Source: Nereocystis luetkeana (Eukaryota > Sar > Phaeophyceae > Laminariales > Laminariaceae). From it: a stretch of 64,000 nucleotides of DNA. The notes under the pieces are model-generated. The model did no database searches. It had not been told where the DNA came from and saw only the letters and a program-made list of their open reading frames with translations. Positions within the stretch are counted from its first letter, which is position 1. Each line of letters begins with the position of its first letter. The stretch spans positions 3,436,001 to 3,500,000 of the forward strand of contig JARUPZ010000011.1 of the NCBI GenBank assembly GCA_031213475.1. Direction: 5' to 3'. Positions 1-10,800 of the stretch are shown here, in pieces. A program made the position numbers and the translations under genes.

Positions 1-103
1 TATTTTCTTCGAGAAGGGCCAACATGGGCCTTGACGCGTTAAAAAACAAAATGGCCCCCTAATAATTACCGGCGACAGAAAAACGAGTAGAACATTTGAT
101 GAC

Positions 104-462
104 ATTACGGGGGACCGTAGTAATCAGGACCCATCATATCCTAACCATATGCATAACAACCTACCGGTAGATATTAGTGACTTTTCTACTGTAGGCATAC
201 TTAGGGTCATTCTTATCGGAGAGTTTTTTTCCAAATTGACGACATTTTTTTCGCGCAATTTTTCAATCTTCCATATTTTCATGTCTTTTTTTTTCCAAAT
301 ATTGGAATGTTAACGAACATGATAATTTTGGTTCTGGAGAATTTCACGAATAGTGACAGAACGCCTCCGTATATTGATACATATGTCCAACTATTTCCAA
401 ACTTCGGAAATTATGGGAAAAACGCTCTCTGATAAGTCCTGATTACTATGTCCCACCGTAAC
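104..462. mobile_element. Composite MITE: ACGGGGGACC family with nested element
   Basis: Ends ATTACGGGGGACCGTAGTAA and TTACTATGTCCCACCGTAA are inverted repeats of the ACGGGGGACC family. Inside, 204-436 matches a second element (see 22731-22968) whose right end abuts the outer right end. So one element is inserted in, or fused with, the other. Confidence 0.7.
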
Positions 463-1003
463 AAACGATACATACAACCCTATCCTTGTATGTGCGTGAG
501 TCAACATGCAGGAACCGTAGCGCACAGACCGCGAAATATCAAAAATATCGACGCGTTTCATCGATAACGATTCTTGCCCAGATCTTATCTGCCTTATCTG
601 CTACCTGGCATTCGAAGAGAGCTATGATTCGGCATGACTTCAGTCACTACGACAGCATGAATAGTAGTTCAGTCGGACTGAGAAATAGTTGTACGAAGTA
701 ATAGTTGTTTCCCTGAGGTGCAGACTGTCCGATTTACCAGGGCTTTGAGTTCCCATACTTGTAGAAAGTTGGAAGCGAAATACATTTTTTTGTTTGTGGG
801 GTGAGTCCCCCCCAAGGAGGGCTGGTTTGTTTTGATTCGCTCGCCTTAACTAGGGCGCTAGCCATCAGCAGGCTTCGCCAGCCGACTTGCCGATTAAAGT
901 CGGTTAGGTGGCTAACCGCCCCTACCGATTATTAATAATGGTTATCATAATAGTCGTGAAATCCTACCTGGTAGGGAGTCACAGCTCTATTATTCAATGA
1001 ACA

Positions 1004-1297
1004 TCACTGCACTCCATCCTTTAACTCATGGGCGCCGGCCGGGTTCTCGAGGGTTTGTCCGGTGATGTGTTCAGCGTCAGTGCCGGAATAACAAAAAAAG
1101 TCCTCAAAAAAAATGTGGCCTGCGGCTGCGGTGTCGTTGCGGCGGGTAAACAAATCAGACCACTCGACACCTCGAACCATTCCGAAGCGATTTGAGATAT
1201 GATCGAGTACTTCTCTATACCTGTGATCCAAGTATATTCTAATTTGTTCAGAAATATGGACCCGACCGCCCACCCCCCGCTTTCCGAAAAAACACAA
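1004..1297 (-). CDS. Unassigned ORF, possible exon or relic
   Basis: An open minus frame of 97 codons with no ATG near its beginning (it opens with TTG). Its text is protein-like: RVHISEQIRIYLDHRYREVL, SNRFGMVRGVEWSDLFTRRN and so on. No domain is recognised. It is on the same strand as the SR-like gene, whose downstream exons are missing, but it shows no RNP1 motif or RS repeats, so I do not join it to that gene. Confidence 0.25.
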   Translation of the reverse strand: MCFFGKRGVGGRVHISEQIRIYLDHRYREVLDHISNRFGMVRGVEWSDLFTRRNDTAAAGHIFFEDFFCYSGTDAEHITGQTLENPAGAHELKDGVQ

Positions 1298-1479
1298 TCG
1301 TAAATACTTGGAGCTGAAAGAAGATCACGACGTACACCACGTCATGGTGGGTTTGCATGAGCTGGTGTACATCGTTTCTCTGCTCTTTCTGTTTCAAGTA
1401 ATTACGATTATGTTTTTACAAGACAGTATACGCCGTACTCCGCGTATACGATACCATTAATATGTAATAGGGAGTATCA

Positions 1480-2130
1480 GGTACATTTCGTCTCCGAATA
1501 CTGAGAGTATTGAACTACTGACGGCCTAAATACTGCAACTACTGGGAGTATGAGCAGTACTGAAGGCCCACATACTGCTCATGAGTATGAGCAGTACAGT
1601 AACCCCGACTACAAGCAGTACTCGTAGCGCAAAAATCCGAAATACTTGCAGTATTCAGAGCATCTATTAATAGAGCGAATCCGGAAAAACTCTTGAGTAC
1701 TCGCAGTATATTTACACTCTCAAAGTGCTGCCAGGACTCTCAAGTACCTGGGACTCCAGTTGCCCACCCCCGAAAGCACTTTGCTGGTACTCCACACTCT
1801 AGAGTATACACAAATGGTCAAAGTATACTTGGTACTCCATACTCCCGAGTATATTGGGCATATTGAGAGTATCACCGGACGCGTACCTTAAATACTGTCA
1901 GTACTTGCAGCACCCGCAGTACAGAACCCTGATACACTTGAAGCTCAGGGAGTATCTGCAGCATCGAGCAAAATACGAAATACCGATAGTCCGGAAATAC
2001 CCACAGCAGTAGGTACGTACTGGACTTCGAAATAGGGTGGTACGAGTACTCGCGGTATTCGCAGTACTCGTACGTGCATACACCCGAAATACTGCGAGTA
2101 CGCGAGTACCTGCAGTATTTCAACATTTTA
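1480..2130. repeat. Degenerate AGTACT/GAGTAT-rich repeat block
   Basis: Dense short motifs GAGTATGAGCAGTACTG, GCAGTACTCG, GAGTACTCGCAGTAT and CTGCAGTACTT occur in both orientations. Irregular period, no coding sense. Confidence 0.5.
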
Positions 2131-3624
2131 GCGCAAAGATCAGGGGTGGTAAACACGTAAAAGCGGCAACGCTACGTACAGCAGTACTTGCGAGAAAACA
2201 TCATGGAAAACATACGCGTAAATACGCCAACCAACAGGGGGTTTTCGCAAAATTACCCCCTCGGGAAAAAAATACACATATCTCCGGATGATAAAAACTA
2301 GGGAAATGAGAATGAGGCTTATTACACTCGTAGATGTGCGCCGATGACATTCGCCTATCAGTACCAGGAACTGGTTTTCATTAGCAGTATTGCACGCCCG
2401 TATCACAGCCAAACATTCCTTCCGAGTTATGATGCTCTACATTACTCTAACTCTCACAGCTCTATCTGAAGGCTTTGCTGGGTTTCCACCCACCTAAAGT
2501 GGCGCTTCTATGTGAGGGGTACGGGGGCAAACGTAAATACGGGGGAAAAAACAGCACACCCCTGATTGGTACACCTTTTACCATCCCAGTTTTGTACATC
2601 TCAGCTTCGGGTGGGATCAGGTCTGGATGGGGCCAGGGTGCCAGAAAATCTGGAAACATACTATAATACCTGGTGTGTGTATGTTAACCAGTGCTAACAT
2701 CCCGCACCATCAGCTGTTGGTATTTGACCAATGAACGTGTTTCATCTAATAAGGTCTGGAGTAAAAGGCGTACCCCGGCGAGTACCCGTCACAAACGGGT
2801 ACTATTGATGGGATAATTTTGAAAGTGAACCCCGAACCCGTCGGGGGAAACCCGGGTTTCCAGATGAAATCAAACGGGTTTATTGAGTACTCGGGTAAAC
2901 CCAGTTATTCGGACAACCCGCTTTCGTTTACGGTCATATCACACGGACGACAGCAGTATGTGCTACGATTGACATCGAAACGAGGACTATAACCATTAAA
3001 CAACAATAACAGAACTACGGGTATTCAATAAGAAAAAAAAGCTACAGCAGTAGAAATAGATGCGATCGGTCTTGGTGTTTGTGTGCATGTTGTACATACC
3101 TGACATATACCTACTCGTACCTGGTATTTTTGTGCACAGCTGCTCAACATGAGTCCATGTACCAGATGTAGAGATAAATGCCGTGAGATTGGAGTAGTGG
3201 CGTGCGGCACATGCATGGTTCCGCACGAAGAAGCAGATACCAACACCTACTCGTATGTATGCCCCTGAACTGACTACATTCGGGTAACGAAAGACAGATT
3301 GACATTACGTGTGTCAATTAGGAGGTGGCGTTCCCAGGTCTCCATGGCGGGCAGGCGTCACGGCGCGAGTAAAATAAATGAATGCTTACGTATACATCGG
3401 TAGTGAACCTCCAGGATACCGAAGATATTATTATTAATAATAGCAGTAACAGGGACGCGTAGAAAATACCCAGAGGGAATCCTCTGTGAAAACCGTACAG
3501 GAGCCATGGGTATGGATCGTAGTACCCCTGAAGCCTGGATATTAGGGATCGTTTTGTTTCGATTTGAGGGGTTTCTAGAGATTTTGTGGGACATATGACA
3601 TACTCCGTATATACTAAACGGCGG

Positions 3625-3760
3625 ATCATGCCGAGTATACGGGTACCCGGGTACTCGAAACTGCCGAGTACCCGGGTTTTGGTCACCTCCGAAATCCGCG
3701 GGTTTTACAAGTCAACTCGAACCCGTCATGTACCCGCCGAGTACCCGGGTTTCGATCATC
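3625..3760. repeat. GAGTACCCGGGT repeat block
   Basis: Several copies of GAGTACCCGGGTTT and its palindromic core within SR gene intron 2. A looser version lies at 2775-2930, and a regular array at 28956-29176. Confidence 0.5.
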
Positions 3761-3846
3761 TGAGCTACACCTCCACTCTGGAAGGCTGGAGCCGGCCGGC
3801 GGCGAAGTGGCCAGTGGGGTCTCTATGTCTCGATCGCCTGACGCAC

Positions 3847-4652
3847 CTGGAGGGTTCTTGGCGACCCAGAGGTTGGTGATCGTGCCGTACTTAATCAACC
3901 TCGGCTCCAGATCGGCCACCGACACTTTCGGGTGAAGGTTCCCAATATCTGGAAGATGTTAGCATGTGGAACCAACACCGCACACAGCGAACAGGACAGC
4001 GAACAGGCAGCAACCGAAAAAAGCAATTCTCAATCTCAGATTGATTTTTCATCTTCATCAGACAGACGCAAAAAGGGAAGGGACGGACGAAAGATGTACC
4101 GGCGCCGCAGCGGAGCACATACGCCGCCTAGAAAGGGCAGACTATCTACGAACAGGGTAACGTGGTGGCTACGGCAGCAGCAGTAGTTCCGACTACCCTC
4201 GAACATCAGGTTTGTCCGACACGAGTCAAGGGTCGCGCCGGGTTCACGAGAATTGTCCCAGATGGGAGTGTTTTTTTTTACAAGAGGAATCAGATATGTG
4301 CCAGCACAGCAGTCGGAAGGAACTGGGGTGGGGCAACGGCTTTAGACGACACTCTCTAGATTTTCGGAGCGCGGTGGCCGGCCGCATGCGAGGTACGGCA
4401 CTCATAGATTATCAAGCTCTGGGATCGGGCCCACTCCGAACCATCATTCGATAAAACCCCGTGGCGGTAAAACGTATTGTGCATCCTAAATCCTCGCCCC
4501 TTCCCTGTCCATCTGCTGCACTTGGATGCCTCTGGCAGACGCAGCAACGTAAGATGTGGCCCAGCGCACAACACGGTACAAGGACGACTCCCATCTGAAT
4601 AATTAATCAAGAAGTCGCACTTACGGATGTGCCCCGTTCCATCGTCCCCCAT
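3847..4652 (-). CDS. SR-type splicing factor, RRM N-terminal part (partial gene)
   Basis: Two exons are seen: 4652-4625 (ATG start, donor GTAAGT) and 3948-3847 (acceptor TTCCAG, donor GTGCGT). The splice phases agree (phase 1). The joined product starts MGDDGTGHIHIGNL and continues through SVADLEPRLIKYG and TITNLWVAKNPPG. That is the first half of an RRM: an RNP2-like IHIGNL strand, helix 1, then the WVAKNPPG strand typical of small SR proteins (SRSF3/SRSF7 type), which bind pre-mRNA in the nucleus. The next exon should begin with RNP1 (GFAFVEF-like). I did not find it between 3846 and 1, so the gene either continues past the left edge through a long, repeat-filled intron or is truncated. The start codon lies 216 bp from the TTC14-like gene on the other strand. 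Calling it an RRM is fairly safe; the SR subclass is inferred. Confidence 0.72.
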
Positions 4653-4868
4653 GACTGCGAGTTAGAGTTGCGATGCGTAGTACTGGTGCTTCTGATCTCT
4701 TCTTCCTCCGAGCATTGTCGCAGGTCGCAGGCGCTCGCGGGCTTGCGGGTTTCAATGAGGAGAGGCGTTTCATAATAAAGGGGTTTGGGGGAAAATCGAG
4801 GGCGGTCTGTGCAGACTTGGTGTTTTTGACCCGACCACAGCAGTCGACGAGGACAGGTGCTCGCTACC
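4653..4868. promoter_or_regulatory. Putative bidirectional promoter
   Basis: A 216-bp spacer separates the two divergent start codons (SR-like gene on -, TTC14-like gene on +). No TATA box is obvious. Any core promoter and both 5' UTRs must fit here unless upstream non-coding exons exist. The role is inferred from gene order only. Confidence 0.4.
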
Positions 4869-7800
4869 ATGAGACCGATGCCTCTTGATGAGCAAATTAT
4901 GCGGCTGAAGCGACTGGCGCAGGATCGGGAGGAGAAACTAGGCCATCAGGTAAGCCGCGGGTCCCAGGGTTGAACAAGCTTGCCTCTCAAAAACACGGGA
5001 CCGCGACGCTTCCAATGGTATAGCAGGTACTGCTGCTGTGCAGGCCCTTCAGCAATTCAGCAAGCAACAGAGGGCAACGAAGTCGGGTGTTTTGATTGTT
5101 TACTATCGTACACAAACCTGATCATACCGTTCCTTAGCGTGTATACCACGGTGTCCCTCGTCCTTTGCACGTTGCGACAGATACCAGGTATGTATGCACT
5201 AGTATTTCCGTCTGGTGCTTGACTCAAGCTGCAATGAGTCCGTTGATGTGGGATCACGATAATCTTTACGTACGAGTATGTAGCAGGCACTTTTATCTTG
5301 TGTTTCATCTGACGTCGAGCACGAATGCAAGGGTACTCGCATATTCCACCAGGTCCTGCTTATCGTACGAGTACACAGAACAATGTACGAACAACGTTCA
5401 CGTAAAGCAGCTTATCAATAGTACCACGCGTCTGATATCTACGCACAAGTACAACTACCATTGCACAACTATCATTGTACTTAGCGCTATCATAGTCTGG
5501 TGCCTCATAGCAACAGCAAGACTGCAAGATAGCAGTACTGCGTTGTTGTGTTGTTATTGTTCCCAACGACGTCAAGCACGCCTTCACCCCCAAGAGCGTT
5601 CCGTACCAGTATCCCGTACGAGTACAGAGATCCTTGTCCTCTATTGTCGAGGATTTTTAGTACGTATTCAAAGTAGCACCGAGGATAACCATGTGGACAT
5701 ATGAGCGCGGTGCAATGTCAGCGGCGGCAGTGTAGGTCAGCCGTGCGAGCATTTCCAGGCAGGGGTTCTGATGAAGGAGGGATTTACCTGGTCACCCCTC
5801 GTTGTTGTTTATGTTATCAGTATAGACTCCCGTTCGCGAGGCGTTTCGAAGAGCGAAGACGTGTACCTGTTACCAGGCTGTGCCAGGCATTTACCTGGTA
5901 CGTACCGAAGCTAGCCTACCGCTTGTACGACGCCATCACCAGCATATAGCCCAGCACTGCTGGCGCAGCAAACATTGATGCATCGAGTATCGAGTACGAG
6001 GCCTTCTGTACCTCTTTTTCGGCGTCGACATACAGACGTCATCATACCAGGTACATAGTACAGGTGTTGTAGCAAGAAACGGGTCCAGGCAGGTCCAGGT
6101 TGGGTTGTCTTACGCGTTGCAGGCTAACTGCGATATAAACGACTCCCGAACTTTTATTTTACCCGCAAAATATATGTGCAAGGACTTTCTTAGCGGTCGA
6201 TTTCTTGGTATATATCATAGGTGTCCTGTGCTGTTGTAACGATATAATGGTCCTCGAAACAACAATTTCGAAGCCCACGAAGACATCACTCCGGCTTGGC
6301 GCTTGGCGCAGATTCCTCTTCCTTGATCGGGGCCGTTATTGTTTGACGCATCATAGACACTAATTCAACCTCAATTTCGGGACCCCCCCCCCACTCCCCC
6401 CCCGCGACTGCAACCTAGGGAACCCCCCCCATTACTCTGCCACTGGAAGTTACCACACCCGAAAACAAATAAATTTATTCGACGTTGTCATCCATACCGG
6501 TATTCAAGAGAGTACACCTCACAAGTGGTTCTTAGTAGGATGCAGCTCACCCTTCACGCTAGTCGCCCAACACCTCACGGCGCTTCGCGCTTGGTGCAAG
6601 CGATGTCGTCCTGAAAGCTCGGCTCGCTCTGTCCCGGCATCGTAGGGATGTGAGGGTCTATGGTCATGCCGACTACGCCCATTCATGACATGAGTACCCC
6701 CCCCCCCCTTCCTGCACGTTAATTTCCTTTTTTTTCTCGGCCCATCTGTCGGTCCTCTCTGTCTTTCTCCCCCGACATGGCAACGTCGACGATAACAACG
6801 ATGACGGTGACGCTCGCAACAGGCCAACGTCGACTCCGCCGGGGGCGAGGAGGAAGAGGCCGGGGCCACGGTGGACGAGCACTCCGATACCTGGGCCTTC
6901 TCGTGGATGCCCGCGATCGAAGACTTCGTGGAGCAAGCCGCGGCAAGGGCTGACGCGCCTCGAGAGAACAGTGGCAGCGACGCTTCCAGCAGCGACGAGG
7001 AGGGACCTTCCAGGAAAGAAGAGCCGAGAGGGGGGTCGGTGGTGTCGGCTCGAGGTAGCCGGGTTAGCCGCCTCGGCAACGGCGTCGACGACCGCGATGC
7101 CAGCAGCGGCGACGAGTCAGAGTCCGCGAGAAGCGGAAGGAAGCGGAGACGCACCCGGACCTGCGAGGGAGCCTGGTCGCGAAAGGCGCCGTGTCCGCCT
7201 TCTTACAACGAAACCCTCCTGGCGGACAAATCCTTCCACAACCCGCACGCCTCCGAGACCATGGCAACCGCTTTCGGAGTGTTTCGCCCCGCCTCCTTTC
7301 TGCTGGATGTATGGGCGGACGATCGACCTTTGGGGGCTGCTGCTGCTGCTGCGGCGGCGGCTGCAGCGCCAGCGGCGGCAGCGCCAGCACACACCGGAAA
7401 AGACGGGGGGGCGGCACCCGAAGATGCCAATAATGATGATGGAAGCGAGAGCTGGTTCTACGACACGGTTAGGGATCGGCAGAACCGTCTGTGGGCGGAC
7501 ACGAGGGTTCGGAAGGGGGTGGAGCTTGCAAGGAAAGGCCAGCATCAGGTGAAGAGCCGTTGTGAGACTGTAGAAAATGTTGGTTCAAGGTTAAGTCGGT
7601 GCACTACAATGTCGGTACATAACATGTGTCGTACGTATCTGGAGAGATACGTTACACCAAATATGCGGTGCAACCTGATGCAAATGCGGTGAAACCTGAA
7701 CCAATGATCTTCAACCCATGTAGAATATCTGTTGAAGTGCGTTGTCTGACAGCGTAAAGATCTGTGTACAGAACAGGACATCTACCTTCGTATTTCAGTA

Positions 7801-10800
7801 AGAAACGGGGATGCTGACCCAGCCTTGATTTCATCACTTGATGAGAAGAGGCGTGCTCTACACTACGTCTGACATAAACGCGTCAGGATTCTTTGTTTCC
7901 CTATAAGTATCTGCCTGTTGTTTTTTTTCGGTGCTCGCTTTCTTAGTAGGCGTCCTGTACTACCGTGCCTGGTATAGCACAGCGCTTGTGATACGATTGG
8001 TACGGTTTTTTTGTAGCATTTTCTCTCTCTCCAGCTGCTCCATCGTCTCTCTGTGTGAAACAAAGCGGCACCTTATGCTTGTTGTACGGACGAGAAAAAA
8101 AACGTGTTGTGACACGTGTCCCGGCCGGCAAGAGCTTACCCTTTCCCATTCAGACTGGCAACATTTAAATACTTCCACGCCTCGAACCGATCACAATCTA
8201 ATGTGAGTCCAGCTAGTCCCTCACCTGCCGTTGTGATGGGTTGTGTAGGATCTATCTGTCTACCAGGTAGTACAGATTCAACCCAGGAAGCATGCACCAA
8301 ATCATACGGATTGTAGGGGTTTCCACGCGGCAACGTGAGCTAAATCATACAAGATGGGGATTAGACCTGCCTTGATTTGTCTATACCATGAAGTGGGAAT
8401 CGATGGTCTGTCCGAGGTGTGAGCGCTTCCCACACCCAACCGCCCCTCCCGCTTTTGCGTCCGGCGACCAAGGCGGCTATCGACATCTACACGCAGGCGC
8501 TGGGGATGTGCCCGGATCATGGCGACGGATTGGTTGCCCGAGGGGCTGCCTTCGCCACCACCGGCCGTTTGCGAAAAGCCATGCAAGACTTGTCTCGCGC
8601 GGTCAGCTTGGACCCCCACAACGATAACGCCTCCAGCTACCTCAAAGAGACGCGAAGGTGAGAGATTTCGCGTGGGCTGTGGACTGTCGATGGCGACCCT
8701 TCCTGTTCATGGTGCGTCGGGTGATTTCGGAGAGACTGATATATGGTATACCAGTCTGATCTAAAATTTAAGGTACATTTCGATTGCCACAATAGGTACA
8801 AAAAAAACGTATATTTTCCGATTAGATCAGTAGAGTTTATGGCCTTTAGACGAAATGGTTGAAACGCTCTTGACCTTCGCGCCTACACCTCGTGACCCTT
8901 AGGGTGTCTCTTATCCCTCCCAGAGAGCATGGGAACGAGCGGAACGGAACGAGGCTGCTCGTGGTCATTCGTTCCGTTCCTATTTAAAAAAACGTGTTTG
9001 GGTCCACGCAGAATCCTGGGCCTCGGCAGCCGAATCGGCTCGAACGGTATCTTTTGCACATGCCACGACCAATTGGTATCCACATAATCTTCGGTGGTGT
9101 CCATCTACATCAAATAATCTGCTGTTTGTTCCCGTTCGGTTGGGCCGTTCGGTCCTCCCAAACAAGAAAAAGGGGTGCTACACTTCTTCCTCTTTCTAGA
9201 TATACTGTTTTTCTCGGGCTGCACTGAATCTATTCGTTTCCCACAACCAATCAACACCAATTCATGCGGCAAATACTAATCCATTCGGCTCGATCTATTG
9301 CTCTCTGGGGGGGGTCAAGACACACCCTTACCACCTGGGAATTTCTCGGAATGTTGATGTGTTGAGAAGCACTAAGGAGTTAATGTAGACTATCAACCAT
9401 TTCGTCGAAATTGGGCCAAGAGGTGAGCACTGCTGGACCATACCCGGTATGGTCTTTAGACAGCAGTAGTACTTTTCGCGGGGGGGGGTCGTGGCCCATA
9501 GCTGCTGGATTCCGGTGGTCGCGCCGTTCTTGCTGCCCTCTTGCCTTTTGCACTGCTGTTGCTCCATGCCGTGCGACGTAATCATCGTCGGTGCGATTAT
9601 CGTAGCAGGAAGCCGCGGCGCAAGCGAAAGGCCATTTTGGTAACAAAGCTTGTTTTTTGTCTCTACCTCTGTCTCTCTCCGTGCTCCTGTGCTTTCGCCG
9701 GCTGCCTTTCCGCTGGCGCCGTATCAGTTTGAGAGGTACCTGCAGGCAATCAGCAGCAGTGGGCTTTTCAAAAGCTATTCGACATCACGTCATCAGCTCA
9801 TTGCGATTGCATTTATATATGTACCTGGCATATTTTAGCCCGTCTCACGAAGAGGTATCAGGGGTCTAGAGAAAGTAGGTAGAACAACGCTAAACAAAAC
9901 TCAGTCGGGGTACCAGGGTGACAGCCAACTCCACGACCTACCGTAAAGACCGTTGAGTTCGCACAGAAGGTGCGATCATTGTTCAACGGTCGTTTTCTCG
10001 TGTGTGCGTGTGGTCTTCACATTATACCGTTCTTTCTACCCGTCGACATCCAGAACAACCAGTGTCCGTGCCGATTCTTCGATCCTAGAAGAGATACCTG
10101 GTACAAGTTCTGTGGTCACAAAGCTACGCCACAGAGATACTACGTTGCCACGTACCAGGTATGCAGTAAGCACAGCAGTGGGCAATGCAATGCCATGTCA
10201 TCATACTAGATACGACAGGCACGACCTACACATTCTATGAAATAGAGAAACGAAAGGAATCAACAAAGAGAAAACAAAAACAAAGTAGACAAATCGAAAG
10301 AGAAAAAGAAAAAGAAAAAAATAAAAGCAAAAACTAGAAAAAACAATCTGTCGTGCCCCGCCCCCGCAGGCGAGGTGACCAACACCTGAAAAAGAACGAG
10401 CTGGAAGAAAAGAAAAAATAACAAAAGCGCCGTTGCTTGTAAACAGAGGAAGACAAAGAACCAAGGAGAAAAAAACAAAAAAAACAGTAAGGGCGCTGAA
10501 GTCGAACATTATCTTTTCGGAAGGCTCTCTCTCGACCTGATTTTTTCCGAAAACACCTTGGTGCTCGGTAGTGGTAGCCATCCCGTTCTGGAAAAATTGA
10601 GTACTGGAAAGCGATCGCACTCCTGTGCGAAGTCAAGCTGTTTGCGGTATTGTACAAGCACAAAAAAGGGCGTGTGACCTGACGTGTTACTTGTATCTGC
10701 TACAATCGCAATATAGCAGTGGTACCCATTGTAGATGCCTTCAGGGTTTAGGCATCGCTTTTGGCTTATTTTCAGACGGGTATAAATCTCAGCCTTCTTG

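Noticed and set aside
6470..6713. 5S rRNA-derived origin for repeats C/D
   Set aside because: GGCCATAGACCCTCGCATCCC loosely recalls the 5' part of 5S rRNA, but the rest cannot be aligned by eye. A covariance-model search would be decisive; without it I do not claim it.
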